Part shown: one piece after another, positions 36,029 through 45,260 of the stretch
Numbering within the stretch: the stretch's first letter is position 1
Layout: each line of letters starts with the position of its first letter
Notes under the pieces: generated by a model
The model's input: the letters and a program-made list of their open reading frames with translations, nothing else
Database searches by the model: none
Told to the model about the DNA's origin: nothing
Made by a program: the position numbers and the translations under genes
Origin: Peribacillus sp. FSL E2-0218
GTDB lineage: Bacteria > Bacillota > Bacilli > Bacillales > DSM-1321
Assembly (NCBI RefSeq): GCF_037992945.1
Contig: NZ_CP150304.1
Coordinates: forward strand, 3,475,501-3,539,500
Direction of reading: 5' to 3'
Length of the DNA stretch: 64,000 nucleotides

Positions 36029-36876
36029 TTTAATACCCCCTCACGTTCTGTAACTTTTGCACTGATATCAAGAGCCCGGACGCTGTGCGTCAGACAGCCC
36101 AACGAAATGTAATCCACTCCCGTTTCACGAAATGTCGCTAACTTGCCCAGCGTAATCCCTCCTGAAGCTTCCGTTATGATATGGCCAGGAACCGATTTGA
36201 TCCATTGCTTGATTTCGTCAGGACTCCTGTTATCGAACATGATGATATCCGCACCGGCTTCCACAGCCTCAAGGACCTGTTCCAATGATTCCGTTTCAAC
36301 CTCCACCTTACATGTATGCCCCAGTTTTGCTTTGACCGACTGAACCGCTTCGGTAATCGAACCTGCGAAAGCAATATGATTATCTTTGATCATGACGGCG
36401 TCATACAAACCATTTCGATGATTGAAGGCACCGCCTGAGCGGACCGCGTATTTTTCAAGCATTCGCAGGCCAGGGGTGGTTTTCCTTGTATCACATGCCC
36501 TTGTCTTCGTCCCCGCTAAGATCATCGTCGCTTCATGAGCAAGCGTGGCAATTCCCGACATGCGCTGCACCAAATTCAAAACAACCCGTTCCCCTTTTAA
36601 CAGCAAAGCCATATTGCCTGTCATCCGTGCAAGCTTTTGACCCGTTTCAAACACTTCACCATCCCGGACATGGAGGGTCACCTCGATTTGGTTATCCAAC
36701 AAGGCAAACCCTGTCCTGATGACGTCGCTTCCGCTAAAAACCCCGCCCTCCTTTGCAATGAATGTCAACGCCCCCTGCTTTGACGGACCGAAAATCGTAT
36801 CACTCGTTACATCACATTCCCCGATGTCCTCGATCAAAAAATGCTCCAGCATTCGCTTAAGCTTCAATATGTTCAT
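36025..36876 (-). CDS. nadC: Nicotinate-nucleotide diphosphorylase (carboxylating) NadC
   Basis: 283 aa quinolinate phosphoribosyltransferase. RMSGIATLAHEATMIL, the substrate-binding TRKTTPGLRMLEKYAV, and GADIIMFDNRSPDEI followed by ITEASGGITL are diagnostic. It overlaps nadB by 20 nt and nadA by 4 nt. Confidence 0.97.
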   Translation of the reverse strand: MNILKLKRMLEHFLIEDIGECDVTSDTIFGPSKQGALTFIAKEGGVFSGSDVIRTGFALLDNQIEVTLHVRDGEVFETGQKLARMTGNMALLLKGERVVLNLVQRMSGIATLAHEATMILAGTKTRACDTRKTTPGLRMLEKYAVRSGGAFNHRNGLYDAVMIKDNHIAFAGSITEAVQSVKAKLGHTCKVEVETESLEQVLEAVEAGADIIMFDNRSPDEIKQWIKSVPGHIITEASGGITLGKLATFRETGVDYISLGCLTHSVRALDISAKVTEREGVLK

Positions 36877-38440
36877 ACTGTCGTCTTCCCTTCACTCTAT
36901 TTTTCACGTCTTGGCATGCAAGGATGACCGATTTTCCAAGCCATAGGGAGTCATCTTCGCTTGGATAATCACTGCGGTAATGACCGCCCCTGCTTTCCGT
37001 TCTAGTCAACGCCGATTCGGCAATCAGCCAAGCTACGATAATGGCGTTAGCTTTGGTGATTTCTGCTAGTGATCGTCCGGTAACTTCCAGATGCAGCAGG
37101 TTTTCGATGTGAAAAGCCTCGAGATAATTCTTCAAACGAATTAACCCCGCTTCCGTCCGGACGATGCCCGCTTCATTCATCAATTTTTCCTTCAATGCCC
37201 GTAAATCAGGTAAAGAAGCAACATGACAGGCACATTGGGACCGCTCTTTTTCTTTTGGCAGCTCCCTTGCTGGCGTATGAGCAAGCAAATCGCCAAGGAT
37301 CTTGCCAAAAACCAGCCCTTCGAGAAGTGAATTGCTTGCCAGTCGGTTCGCACCATGCACACCCGTGCATGCCACCTCACCGACTGCATACAAAGAAGGG
37401 ACAGAGGTTCTCCCCCACTCATCCACTTCGATTCCTCCCATTAAAAAGTGGTTCCCAGGTGCAACCGGGATCTTTCCGAACTGGAGATTCACCCCGCTTC
37501 TCTCACATAATGAGCTCACCGTCGGGAATCGCTTTTTAAAATCCTTGATCATCGAAATATCCAAAAACACCTTTTCACCGCGCTGTAAATAAGAAAAAAT
37601 CGTCTGTGCGACAATATGCCTCGGGGCGAGATCCTTCAACCGATGTACATCCTGCATGATCGGCATTCCATCTTCAGTCACTAATAGGGCGCCGTCACCA
37701 CGGACCGCTTCCGAAATAAGACCTTCGGCTTTGTTATTCACAAAAAGCAGTGTCGGATGGAACTGGATGAATTCCATATCACGAACCTTCGCCCCCGCCT
37801 TGAACGCAAGCGCGATTCCATCACCTGATACCGTTTGTGAATTAGATGTAAAACGGTATAGCGAACCGCATCCGCCCGTTGCCAGAACCGTTTGCTCTGC
37901 ATGATAGAAAGCCAGTTTCCCTGACCTATCAAGGGTTTTGACGCCGATGCAAGATTCATCTTCACCGATGATCAACTCCACCGCGGCCTCATTCTCGATT
38001 ACCTGAACCTTCGAGCTTTTCAAGCATTCTATTAGGTGCTCCATCATGTACTTTCCTGTACCATCGCCGTGACAATGAAGGATTCTCCTTTCACTATGGG
38101 CACCCTCCATCCCAAGCATCAGCCTGCCGTCATGATTTCGGTCAAATTGCATACCGGACTGGATAAGTTCAGAGATCGCCAAAGGGGCCCCCTCGACAAG
38201 TTTTTCCACTGCCTTCACTTTGTTATGGTGCTGGCCGGCAGCCAGCGTATCTTTTTTATGTAAGGATACCCCATCCTGATCGGATAGTGCCGCGGCAATC
38301 CCTCCTTGTGCCAAGTAGGAATTACTATGACGAAGCTCTGATTTTGTGATGAGTATCACATGTTTATGGTCACTTGCTTCCAATACCGTTTTCAAGGCTG
38401 CAATACCACTGCCTATCACGATGACTTCCGTTCTAACCAT
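36857..38440 (-). CDS. nadB: L-aspartate oxidase NadB
   Basis: 527 aa flavoprotein that oxidises aspartate to iminoaspartate. FAD-binding GSGIAALKTVLEA near the N-terminus, SYLAQGGIAAAL, and the succinate-dehydrogenase-like HGANRLASNSLLEGLVFG are present. The C-terminal helical domain is slightly short but complete. AGGAGGTAAATAATC precedes the ATG. First gene of nadBCA, divergent from nifS. Confidence 0.97.
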   Translation of the reverse strand: MVRTEVIVIGSGIAALKTVLEASDHKHVILITKSELRHSNSYLAQGGIAAALSDQDGVSLHKKDTLAAGQHHNKVKAVEKLVEGAPLAISELIQSGMQFDRNHDGRLMLGMEGAHSERRILHCHGDGTGKYMMEHLIECLKSSKVQVIENEAAVELIIGEDESCIGVKTLDRSGKLAFYHAEQTVLATGGCGSLYRFTSNSQTVSGDGIALAFKAGAKVRDMEFIQFHPTLLFVNNKAEGLISEAVRGDGALLVTEDGMPIMQDVHRLKDLAPRHIVAQTIFSYLQRGEKVFLDISMIKDFKKRFPTVSSLCERSGVNLQFGKIPVAPGNHFLMGGIEVDEWGRTSVPSLYAVGEVACTGVHGANRLASNSLLEGLVFGKILGDLLAHTPARELPKEKERSQCACHVASLPDLRALKEKLMNEAGIVRTEAGLIRLKNYLEAFHIENLLHLEVTGRSLAEITKANAIIVAWLIAESALTRTESRGGHYRSDYPSEDDSLWLGKSVILACQDVKNRVKGRRQYEHIEA

Positions 38441-38461
38441 GATTATTTACCTCCTGTTTAC

Positions 38462-38480
38462 GACAGGTGTCTTGACAACT
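38462..38480. promoter_or_regulatory. NiaR (YrxA) operator candidate between nadB and nifS
   Basis: GACAGGTGTCTTGACAACT contains the ACAGGTGTCTTGACA pattern known for NiaR boxes. It includes a TTGACA (38472-38477) that can serve as the -35 of the nifS-side promoter, and it sits in the leader of nadB. NiaR bound with nicotinic acid would repress both directions. Confidence 0.65.
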
Positions 38481-38542
38481 ATATTTACATATTATTAAAC
38501 TATTATCAAGAGTTTTTTAGAATGAAGGATGGAAGTGATTTA

Positions 38543-39670
38543 GTGATCTATTTGGACTATGCGGCCACTACGCCGATGGATGAAGAAGCGATCGACGTGT
38601 ACAGCCAAGCCTCCCGGAGGTTTTTCGGGAACGCAAGCAGTTTGCATGATATTGGCTCTGATAGTGCACGTTTATTGGATATGTCACGACAGCAACTGGC
38701 AGATATGCTGAATATAAAAAAAGAAGGCATCATCTTCACGAGCGGTGGTTCGGAAGGCAATATGCTTGCAATCGATACATTTATCGCTTCAAAACCAGCT
38801 TGGCAAAACCATCTGATTGTTAGCCGGACCGAGCATGCATCGATTGCCAACTATATCTGCAAGCTTGAACAATCCGGCTACGAGGTGACGTATTTACGGC
38901 ATTGGGAAGATGGCCTCATCGATATCGAACACCTGAGGGGAGCTCTGTCGGAGAAAACCTGCCTGGTCATTGTCCAGCATGTGAATTCTGAAATAGGTGT
39001 CATTCAGCCCATTGAGCAAATAAGCAGAATCGTTCGGGAGCATCAAGCCTTTTTGCATGTCGATTGTGTTCAATCATTTGCAAAGTTGCCACTGGATAGG
39101 TTATCCGCTTTATGTGATGGAATGTCCATTTCCAGCCATAAAGTTTATGGACCAAAAGGGACCGGGGCCGCGATTTTCCCAGCCATCCAGCATTTAAAGG
39201 CTTTGATTCCGAATGTCACGCATGAATCTGGATTCCGTCCTGGTACGGTGGATGTCCCCAGTATAGCCTCGTTCGTGACAGCTGCCAAAAATTTAGGAGA
39301 TATCATCGAAAATGAGCATAGGCGGATTTTCATGCTTAGGATTCAATTGATTCACCAACTAACGGAAAGAAAGGTCGACTTTCAAATCATCGAAGCGAAA
39401 ACTGAGCAATTGCCGCACATCCTCGCGCTGACCTTCGCGGGTTTGCAAGGGCAGTACATCATGCTCGAATTAAACAGGAAGGGCTTCGCGGTATCGACGG
39501 GGAGCGCCTGTCAGATCGGTAAACAGGAGCCATCCAAAACCATGATGGCAATCGGGAAAAACGAAGAAGAAGCCCATCAATTCGTCCGTCTTTCCTTTGG
39601 AAAACATACCACTGCAGATGATATTCACAAATTGGCAGACTGCCTCGAAGGAGTGGCTGCCATTCGATAA
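38543..39670 (+). CDS. nifS: Cysteine desulfurase NifS, dedicated to NAD synthesis
   Basis: 375 aa, PLP-dependent. IYLDYAATTPMDEEAI is the usual N-terminus, SISSHKVYGPKGTGA contains the PLP lysine, and STGSACQIGKQEPS carries the active-site cysteine. In B. subtilis NifS supplies sulfur for the NadA iron-sulfur cluster. GTG at 38543 with GGAAGTGA upstream is the best start; the frame extends 61 codons further into nadB and its leader, which I discount. Confidence 0.93.
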   Translation: MIYLDYAATTPMDEEAIDVYSQASRRFFGNASSLHDIGSDSARLLDMSRQQLADMLNIKKEGIIFTSGGSEGNMLAIDTFIASKPAWQNHLIVSRTEHASIANYICKLEQSGYEVTYLRHWEDGLIDIEHLRGALSEKTCLVIVQHVNSEIGVIQPIEQISRIVREHQAFLHVDCVQSFAKLPLDRLSALCDGMSISSHKVYGPKGTGAAIFPAIQHLKALIPNVTHESGFRPGTVDVPSIASFVTAAKNLGDIIENEHRRIFMLRIQLIHQLTERKVDFQIIEAKTEQLPHILALTFAGLQGQYIMLELNRKGFAVSTGSACQIGKQEPSKTMMAIGKNEEEAHQFVRLSFGKHTTADDIHKLADCLEGVAAIR

Positions 39671-39716
39671 GACCGGCCATTCTATGGTAGAATGTTTATC
39701 ATAAAGAGGTGAATGA

Positions 39717-40250
39717 ATGATGGAAAGAAAGAAATTACTCGGGGAAGAAAGACGGACGAAACTTTTACATATATTGCAAACAAGCCCAGAGCCCGTTACT
39801 GGCAGCGAACTTTCGCAAATGACGAATGTAAGCCGCCAAGTCATCGTTGGCGATATAACGCTTCTGAAAGCACGGAATGAACCGATCATTGCCACGAGCC
39901 AAGGCTATATGTTCTTACCGACCGAAAGCACGAAAAAGCCCGAAAGGATCATCGCTTGCCAGCACGATCCTTCCCGGACGCAGGAAGAGCTATATCTGCT
40001 CGTGGATATCGGCATCACGGTGAAGGATGTCAAAATCGAGCACCCTGTATACGGTGACCTTACTGCTTCCATCATGGTCAGCAGCCGTAAGGAAGTCCAG
40101 CAATTCCTCTCAAGGGTATCTGCCACGAATGCTTCCTTTTTATCGGAGCTAACGAGCGGCATCCATCTCCATACACTGAGCGCATCTTCCGAGGAACTGC
40201 TTGACGAGGCGGAGGAGGCACTAAGGGACGCCGGCATATTGGTTGATTGA
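39717..40250 (+). CDS. niaR: NAD biosynthesis repressor NiaR (YrxA)
   Basis: 177 aa. An N-terminal winged helix-turn-helix (HTH_11; PEPVTGSELSQMTNVSRQVI) is followed by a 3H domain with three conserved histidines (KIEHPVYGDL, SGIHLHTLSA) that binds metal and nicotinate. GAGGTGAATGA precedes the first ATG. It follows nifS by 46 nt and probably controls the neighbouring nadBCA and nifS genes. Confidence 0.94.
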   Translation: MMERKKLLGEERRTKLLHILQTSPEPVTGSELSQMTNVSRQVIVGDITLLKARNEPIIATSQGYMFLPTESTKKPERIIACQHDPSRTQEELYLLVDIGITVKDVKIEHPVYGDLTASIMVSSRKEVQQFLSRVSATNASFLSELTSGIHLHTLSASSEELLDEAEEALRDAGILVD

Positions 40251-40257
40251 CTGAACG

Positions 40258-40286
40258 AACCCCATCTTATCTGGAGGGGTTTTTTC
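40258..40286 (+). terminator. Intrinsic terminator after niaR
   Basis: AACCCC / GGGGTT stem with a 16-nt interior and TTTTTTC tail, 8 nt past the stop codon. Confidence 0.75.
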
Positions 40287-40298
40287 TTGTCTGACTAT

Positions 40299-41015
40299 CT
40301 ATACTTGCTGCTGATCCGAATGGCTTTCATGGGAGCTGTCCTGGCCTGATTGGCTTTCATTGCTTCTCAATTGGCCAATGAGGTTGAGGACGGAACCGAC
40401 CGCTTGTATCCAGCCCCCCATCGTCTGTATTAATTCAGCATCTGTCTGCTTTTCGTCTAAATCAGGATATTGATATTTTTGTTTTCCCTCCTCGTTTTCT
40501 TCTTGTTTGCCTTCATCGTTTTCTTGTTTTTCACCTTCATCATTTTCCTGATCTTTTTCAAGGATGCTATTTCTTAATTCGCTAATTCCACCAATCGCTT
40601 GCATCGAATTCCCGATCGCCTGCAAAATATTCCCCGTGACATTCAAGGCCTGTTCAGGTTCATCAGGATTTTCGTATGCCCCCGCTACCGCTGTTCCCCC
40701 GCCTAACGCCTGAATCAGGTTGCCTTTGATGATCAATTCCTGCTTCGTCACCTCATCGAAGTCAATGACCAAGCCTAAGATGACAGTCGAATTACCGATC
40801 GCCTGTATTTGATTGCCGAATTTATCTAGTGACCATGTTTCTTCCGCATCCGCCAATATCGCATTTCCTGTCGCTTGAAGTTCATTGCCGATCAAATCCA
40901 GGTTTTTGCGAAAATCCTCATCGAACACTTTCGATGGTGTTCCTCCAACAGCAGAAATGACCGTCCCTATCGCTTGCGTCCAAGAACCGAAAGTTTCCTT
41001 GAATTGACTATCCAT
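40299..41015 (-). CDS. Repetitive QA(I/L/T)G protein, DUF6944-like
   Basis: 238 aa, or 252 aa if the GTG at 41057 is used. It is built of six roughly 30-35 residue units, each with a core like WTQAIGTVISAVG, LQATGNAILA, IQAIGNSTVILG, LIQALGGG, ILQAIGNSMQAIG and WIQAVGSVLNLIG. A charged insert of Glu, Lys, Gln and Asn (ILEKDQENDEGEKQENDEGK) separates the last unit. The tail is rich in Ser, Gln and His. I recall this as the DUF6944 family of repetitive Bacillus proteins but cannot give a function. There is no signal peptide. Confidence 0.7.
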   Translation of the reverse strand: MDSQFKETFGSWTQAIGTVISAVGGTPSKVFDEDFRKNLDLIGNELQATGNAILADAEETWSLDKFGNQIQAIGNSTVILGLVIDFDEVTKQELIIKGNLIQALGGGTAVAGAYENPDEPEQALNVTGNILQAIGNSMQAIGGISELRNSILEKDQENDEGEKQENDEGKQEENEEGKQKYQYPDLDEKQTDAELIQTMGGWIQAVGSVLNLIGQLRSNESQSGQDSSHESHSDQQQV

Positions 41016-41201
41016 CTCTACTGAACACCACCCGCTCCATGCATTTTTAATACTCACCCGGCCATAAAAAAGTGCCGCTGTTGCTTTCGTCTTGTAGGTA
41101 TGTATTCTTTTTTATCGATTTTGCCGTTCGCCTACCCATTGTATACGAGTTCAGCAAGAATGGTGAGTACATTCGGCCTTTTCAAACCGGCCTCCTCCCA
41201 C
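41016..41201. other. Intergenic region, no gene seen
   Basis: Between the repetitive-protein gene and the pheA terminator. It should hold the minus-strand promoter of the repetitive-protein gene. No convincing ORF or RNA is visible. Confidence 0.3.
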
Positions 41202-41232
41202 AAAAAAACGCCCCGGATAAGCTCCAGGGCGC
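41202..41232 (-). terminator. Intrinsic terminator after pheA
   Basis: Minus-strand stem GCGCCCTGGA / TCCGGGGCG followed by TTTTTTTG, about 120 nt past the pheA stop. Confidence 0.8.
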
Positions 41233-41351
41233 CGTCTCAATCATGATCATTATATTCCTTCCTGATTCCAAGGCCCGCCGCTATAGGCTGGACCTTTTTG
41301 AAACTGTGGAAAAGGTATGCACCCTTCGCAACAAGTCATTCCGACCGGAAA

Positions 41352-42227
41352 TCAGCGCTGCACCACACCGTTTCTTACTTTAAAGCATGAATAGCTTCCC
41401 ATGACCGAAACCGTGCAGCCAAGTGCCTCCAATTCGGATATGGCGCCTGGGATGAGAACATCGTCAAGGGCCATCTCAACGTCAATGATGAAAAAGTAAT
41501 GGCCAAGGCCGGTTTTCATCGGTCTTGATTCGATCTTGGAGAGGTTCAGCTTCCTCCAGGAGAAAGCGGAAAGCACTTGATGCAGCTGCCCCGAGTGGTC
41601 GGCAGGAAGCTGGACCATCAAGGTCGTCTTCGCATCTCCTTCAACCGTCAAATGCCCGGTATAGTCCACTTCACTGTTCGATACGACGATGAACTTTGTA
41701 TGATTATGTTCGTAATCATGGATATTGTGCTTCACGATCGTCAGGCCATACTCCGCTGCAGCCATATCATTGGCAATGGCAGCAATGTTGATGTCAGGGT
41801 TCTCCATCACCATCTTCGCAGCAGCGGCGGTCGACGTCACATACTCATATGGAATGCCCCTCAAATCTTTATGTAGAAATTTGCGGCATTGGGCAATGGC
41901 ATGGGAATGCGAATATACCATGTCCGGTTTGAAACCTGGATACGCATGATCCGGATGCACCATATAATGCTGCTGGATCGGAATCGTCACTTCCCCTTTT
42001 ATCGGTAATGTGACTTCATGGACCAGGTAATCCATCGTTATATTGACCGAGCCCTCCAATGCATTCTCGATGGGGACGAGCGTGTGATTCACTTCGCCGT
42101 CCCGGACAGCATCAAGGCAGTCGGGAATCGTATTCATCGGTATCTTTATGTCATTAGGAAATAGTCGTGAAACAGCTAAATCCGTGAACGTTGCTTTTGG
42201 CCCTAGAAATGCGATTTTTGATGTCAT
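41352..42227 (-). CDS. pheA: Prephenate dehydratase PheA
   Basis: 291 aa, forming phenylpyruvate in phenylalanine synthesis. KIAFLGPKATFTDLAVSRLF at the N-terminus, ALEGSVNITMDYLV and YVTSTAAAAKMV belong to the catalytic domain. The C-terminal ACT domain with the phenylalanine-binding ESRPMKTGLGHYFFIIDVE gives feedback control. It is a monofunctional enzyme with no chorismate mutase domain. A separate promoter (42263-42291) follows the pheB terminator. Confidence 0.96.
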   Translation of the reverse strand: MTSKIAFLGPKATFTDLAVSRLFPNDIKIPMNTIPDCLDAVRDGEVNHTLVPIENALEGSVNITMDYLVHEVTLPIKGEVTIPIQQHYMVHPDHAYPGFKPDMVYSHSHAIAQCRKFLHKDLRGIPYEYVTSTAAAAKMVMENPDINIAAIANDMAAAEYGLTIVKHNIHDYEHNHTKFIVVSNSEVDYTGHLTVEGDAKTTLMVQLPADHSGQLHQVLSAFSWRKLNLSKIESRPMKTGLGHYFFIIDVEMALDDVLIPGAISELEALGCTVSVMGSYSCFKVRNGVVQR

Positions 42228-42262
42228 ATTATAAACTCCCTTTCACGGAAAATCTATTGTTT

Positions 42263-42291
42263 ATGTTATGCCATTTTCAGATTTTTTACAA
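42263..42291 (-). promoter_or_regulatory. Promoter of pheA
   Basis: TTGTAA (42286-42291), a 17-nt spacer and TAACAT (42263-42268) on the minus strand, 36 nt before the pheA start. Confidence 0.5.
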
Positions 42292-42309
42292 TAGTTAATC
42301 GCCACTTAT

Positions 42310-42350
42310 AAAAAAACAGCCTGTACATATAACATGTACAGGCTGTTTTT
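42310..42350 (-). terminator. Strong terminator between pheB and pheA
   Basis: Stem AAAACAGCCTGTACAT / ATGTACAGGCTGTTTT with a 5-nt loop. It starts at the pheB stop codon and ends in a U-tract, so most pheB transcripts should stop before pheA. Confidence 0.88.
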
Positions 42351-42799
42351 CATGCGCCATTCCCAATGATTTCGACTTTTTCGACGAACTCCATTTTACG
42401 CAGTTTTGTAAGCAGTTCATTAATATCCATCGTCATTCCGCCCGTGTTGAGGGACAGGGTGACATTGGCACGGCCCTGCAAAGGAATCGTTTGATGGATG
42501 GTCATGATGTTGCAGCCGGATGATGCGACGAGCCGTAATAGCTCCGATAGAGTACCGGACCGATCTTCAAGATAGAAGAACAGGGTAATCAGTTTTTCTT
42601 TGACAACGGTATGAAACGGAAACACCGTGTCCCGGTATTTGTAAAAAGCGCTCCTGCTTAGGTCCACCCGCTGTACGGCTTCCCAAACTGATTCCGCTTT
42701 TCCCCGTTCAATCATTTCTTTTGCATCCAGCGTTTTTTTCATCGCTTCGGGAAGGACATCCTCTCGAACGAGGAAAAACTTCTGATCGGCCTTATTCAA
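42350..42799 (-). CDS. pheB: PheB, ACT-domain protein
   Basis: 149 aa. An N-terminal helical segment (EMIERGKAESVWEAVQRVDL, then SRSAFYKYRDTVFPF) looks like a helix-turn-helix, and a C-terminal ACT domain (LITLFFYLEDRSGTLSELLR) would bind an amino acid. In B. subtilis pheB lies between obg and pheA, as here; its exact role is unsettled. TTG at 42799 is 9 nt from AGGAGG; a GTG three codons earlier is too close to it. Confidence 0.88.
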   Translation of the reverse strand: MNKADQKFFLVREDVLPEAMKKTLDAKEMIERGKAESVWEAVQRVDLSRSAFYKYRDTVFPFHTVVKEKLITLFFYLEDRSGTLSELLRLVASSGCNIMTIHQTIPLQGRANVTLSLNTGGMTMDINELLTKLRKMEFVEKVEIIGNGA

Positions 42800-42839
42800 A
42801 CTCTGCACGCCTCCTTTTGCCTGCCATCATGGCATCTAA

Positions 42840-44129
42840 TCAATCAACAAATTCAAATTCATATTCAAGGATACGGACGATATCGCCATTTGTGGCCCCT
42901 CTTTGACGAAGGCCTTCGTCGACTCCGAATGAACGGAGCTGCCTGGCGAAACGACGGATCGACTCTTCACGGGTGAAGTCCGTCATTTTGAATAGACGCT
43001 CGATCTTGAATCCTGATACAGCAAAGCTGCCATCGGATTCGCGTTCAATGTTGAACTCATCCGACTGTGATGTATGTTTATAAAGAACACGGTGGATTCC
43101 CGTATTTTCTTCTTCATGATCAAGTGGGAACTCAGGTGTTTCTTCGATTTTATCGGCAATTGCATAAAGAAGCTCACGAATTCCGTCACGCGTCACCGCA
43201 GAAATCGGGAAAACAGGGTAGTCTTCTTCCAGCTTTTCCTTGAATGCCGCAAGATTTTCTGCAGAGTCCGGCATATCCATTTTACTTGCAACGATGATTT
43301 GCGGACGCTCGGTCAAGCGCAGGTTGTATTCTTCCAGTTCTTTATTGATCGTTAGGTAGTCTTCATATGGATCCCTGCCTTCAAGTCCGGACATATCGAT
43401 TACATGAACGATTACCCTCGTTCTTTCAATATGGCGCAGGAATTGATGGCCAAGGCCGACCCCTTCGGAAGCCCCTTCGATCAGACCAGGCAAATCGGCC
43501 ATGACGAAACTGCGGTGATCTTCCGTTTCCACCATACCGAGGTTAGGGACGATCGTGGTGAAATGGTATTCGGCAATTTTAGGTCTTGCTGCGGAAACGA
43601 CCGAAAGCAAAGTGGATTTCCCCACACTAGGGAAACCGACCAAACCGACATCAGCCAACAGCTTCAACTCCATGATGATATCGCGTTCCTGGCCAGGTTC
43701 CCCGTTCTCGGCGATTTCAGGAGCAGGATTGGCAGGTGTAGCAAAACGGGAATTCCCCCGGCCTCCGCGCCCACCCTTGGCAATGATGGCACGCTGTCCG
43801 TGCTCAACTAGATCAGCAATGACTTCCTTCGTTTTTTCATCAATGACAACCGTGCCTGGCGGAACCTTGATGACCATATCTTTTGCGGCCGCTCCATGCA
43901 TGTTTTTGGACATGCCATGCTCACCCCGCGGTGCCTTAAAGTGACGTTGATAGCGGAAATCCATTAACGTACGCAAGCCCTCTTCCACCTCAAAAACGAC
44001 ATTGGCGCCATTACCGCCATCTCCGCCTGCAGGTCCGCCTTTTGGTATGAATTTCTCGCGACGATAAGCAACTATCCCGTTACCACCGTCTCCGCCTTTT
44101 ATATAGACTTTCGTTTGATCGACAAACAT
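42840..44129 (-). CDS. obg: GTPase Obg
   Basis: 429 aa. The glycine-rich Obg fold (GGDGGNGIVAYRREKFIPKG) is followed by the GTPase domain (G1 GFPSVGKSTL, G3 DLPGLIEG, G4 ASKMD) and the C-terminal OCT domain (NIERESDGSFAVSGFKIERL). Obg acts in large-subunit assembly, the general stress response and Spo0A activation. AAGGAAGTGATAGC precedes the ATG at 44129; the frame is open ten codons more. Confidence 0.96.
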   Translation of the reverse strand: MFVDQTKVYIKGGDGGNGIVAYRREKFIPKGGPAGGDGGNGANVVFEVEEGLRTLMDFRYQRHFKAPRGEHGMSKNMHGAAAKDMVIKVPPGTVVIDEKTKEVIADLVEHGQRAIIAKGGRGGRGNSRFATPANPAPEIAENGEPGQERDIIMELKLLADVGLVGFPSVGKSTLLSVVSAARPKIAEYHFTTIVPNLGMVETEDHRSFVMADLPGLIEGASEGVGLGHQFLRHIERTRVIVHVIDMSGLEGRDPYEDYLTINKELEEYNLRLTERPQIIVASKMDMPDSAENLAAFKEKLEEDYPVFPISAVTRDGIRELLYAIADKIEETPEFPLDHEEENTGIHRVLYKHTSQSDEFNIERESDGSFAVSGFKIERLFKMTDFTREESIRRFARQLRSFGVDEGLRQRGATNGDIVRILEYEFEFVD

Positions 44130-44177
44130 GCTATCACTTCCTTGTTTTCTGCAAGTCAATTCTTGCTGTATACTTCT

Positions 44178-44717
44178 CTAAAAAATAATATTCATCTTAA
44201 AAAACATTTCATCCTCATTACATTCGCACAATTCGATCGTTTGCCCAGCCGTTAGCGACCGTTCCAAAAACTCGATCACTGCTGGTTGGTCAATGAACCT
44301 GCCTTGCAAATGAAAGGAACAGCGCATGTTGCTCATTTCTTTTTCACCTATGGAAACAGACAGTACGTTTTCAAAAGCCGGGTCCAGACTCTTATCCAAA
44401 ATGGAAAAGTAATCGGTCGTCCAGCGATACATCCGCTCATCCACCTCGGCAGATCCTTCAAACACATCGATGATTTCATATTCGCAATAAAATGATCCGT
44501 TATTCCAATTGGAAGTCAGCAGCATTTCGGTGAATTTCGGTAAATTCAAGCTGGACAGACGTGCTTCATTCTGAGTTTCAATAATGATTTCATCAATGAT
44601 GCCCTTGACACGGTCAATTCTGTTCAGCTCAAGATTGCCTTTGATGATTTGAATTTTATTCAGCCAATCATGCCTGGTTTGACGCAGGGTTTCAATAGTC
44701 GTCCAATTTTTATCCAT
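44178..44717 (-). CDS. spo0B: Sporulation initiation phosphotransferase Spo0B
   Basis: 179 aa. The phosphorylated histidine is in LRQTRHDWLNKIQIIKGNLE (His16), in the dimerisation helix hairpin, and the C-terminal half is a degenerate kinase ATPase-like domain. Spo0B passes phosphate from Spo0F to Spo0A. Obg follows closely downstream, as in B. subtilis. Confidence 0.92.
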   Translation of the reverse strand: MDKNWTTIETLRQTRHDWLNKIQIIKGNLELNRIDRVKGIIDEIIIETQNEARLSSLNLPKFTEMLLTSNWNNGSFYCEYEIIDVFEGSAEVDERMYRWTTDYFSILDKSLDPAFENVLSVSIGEKEMSNMRCSFHLQGRFIDQPAVIEFLERSLTAGQTIELCECNEDEMFFKMNIIF

Positions 44718-45260
44718 TATTTACACCTTCAATTATGATAAAGAAACTTTTTTCAGCTCTATCATGTTGAATACTTCCATTTTACAGTATAACAAAAAAA
44801 CAACAAACAGGAAATGAAGCTCGATTCACATGCCTTCACATGAAGCCCCCGTCCAAAAAATACAGCCACACACCCTGAGTTCTTTGGACGATGGTAGAGC
44901 CATTTGAACTTGAAAAGAGAATGGGCCTTATCTTAGCACCAATTGGAGATGGTATAGTTGAATTGGACTGTCCATCCGGATGAACCAAACGGGGTGAATG
45001 AGTAATGCGGTTGTTCCCCTGAAAGTGTAAGAAAGCCCGCCGGTTGGCGAGCCTTTTGTAAGTCAGAGGTTGTTTTCCTTATACTGATGACTAAAGTCTC
45101 CTGCAAAACGCTGGTTATTTATCGAACCATAGTATAAATAAAGGGCCGGACCCCTTCTTCTCTACTATATAGCCCTACCATTATTAAAAATGACGCGGTA
45201 TATAGTGTCTCGTAGAAGGAATCAGACCCTTTTGAGTCAGCCTCTGTTCAAAGATGCCAA
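44718..45260. other. 543-bp non-coding stretch between rpmA and spo0B
   Basis: No gene is supported. A hairpin GCCCGCC GGTT GGCGAGC (about 45034-45053) has short T-runs on both strands. Minus-strand AAGGG / CCCTT near 45138-45155 followed by TTTATTT may end the rpmA transcript. CTATATAG (about 45167) and GTATATAG (about 45199) face each other as near-inverted repeats. This may be a decayed element. Confidence 0.35.

Noticed and set aside
38360..38542. Extended N-terminus of nifS reaching into nadB
   Set aside because: No ribosome site at the upstream starts; it would cover the NiaR operator and promoters, and family members begin at IYLDYAATT.
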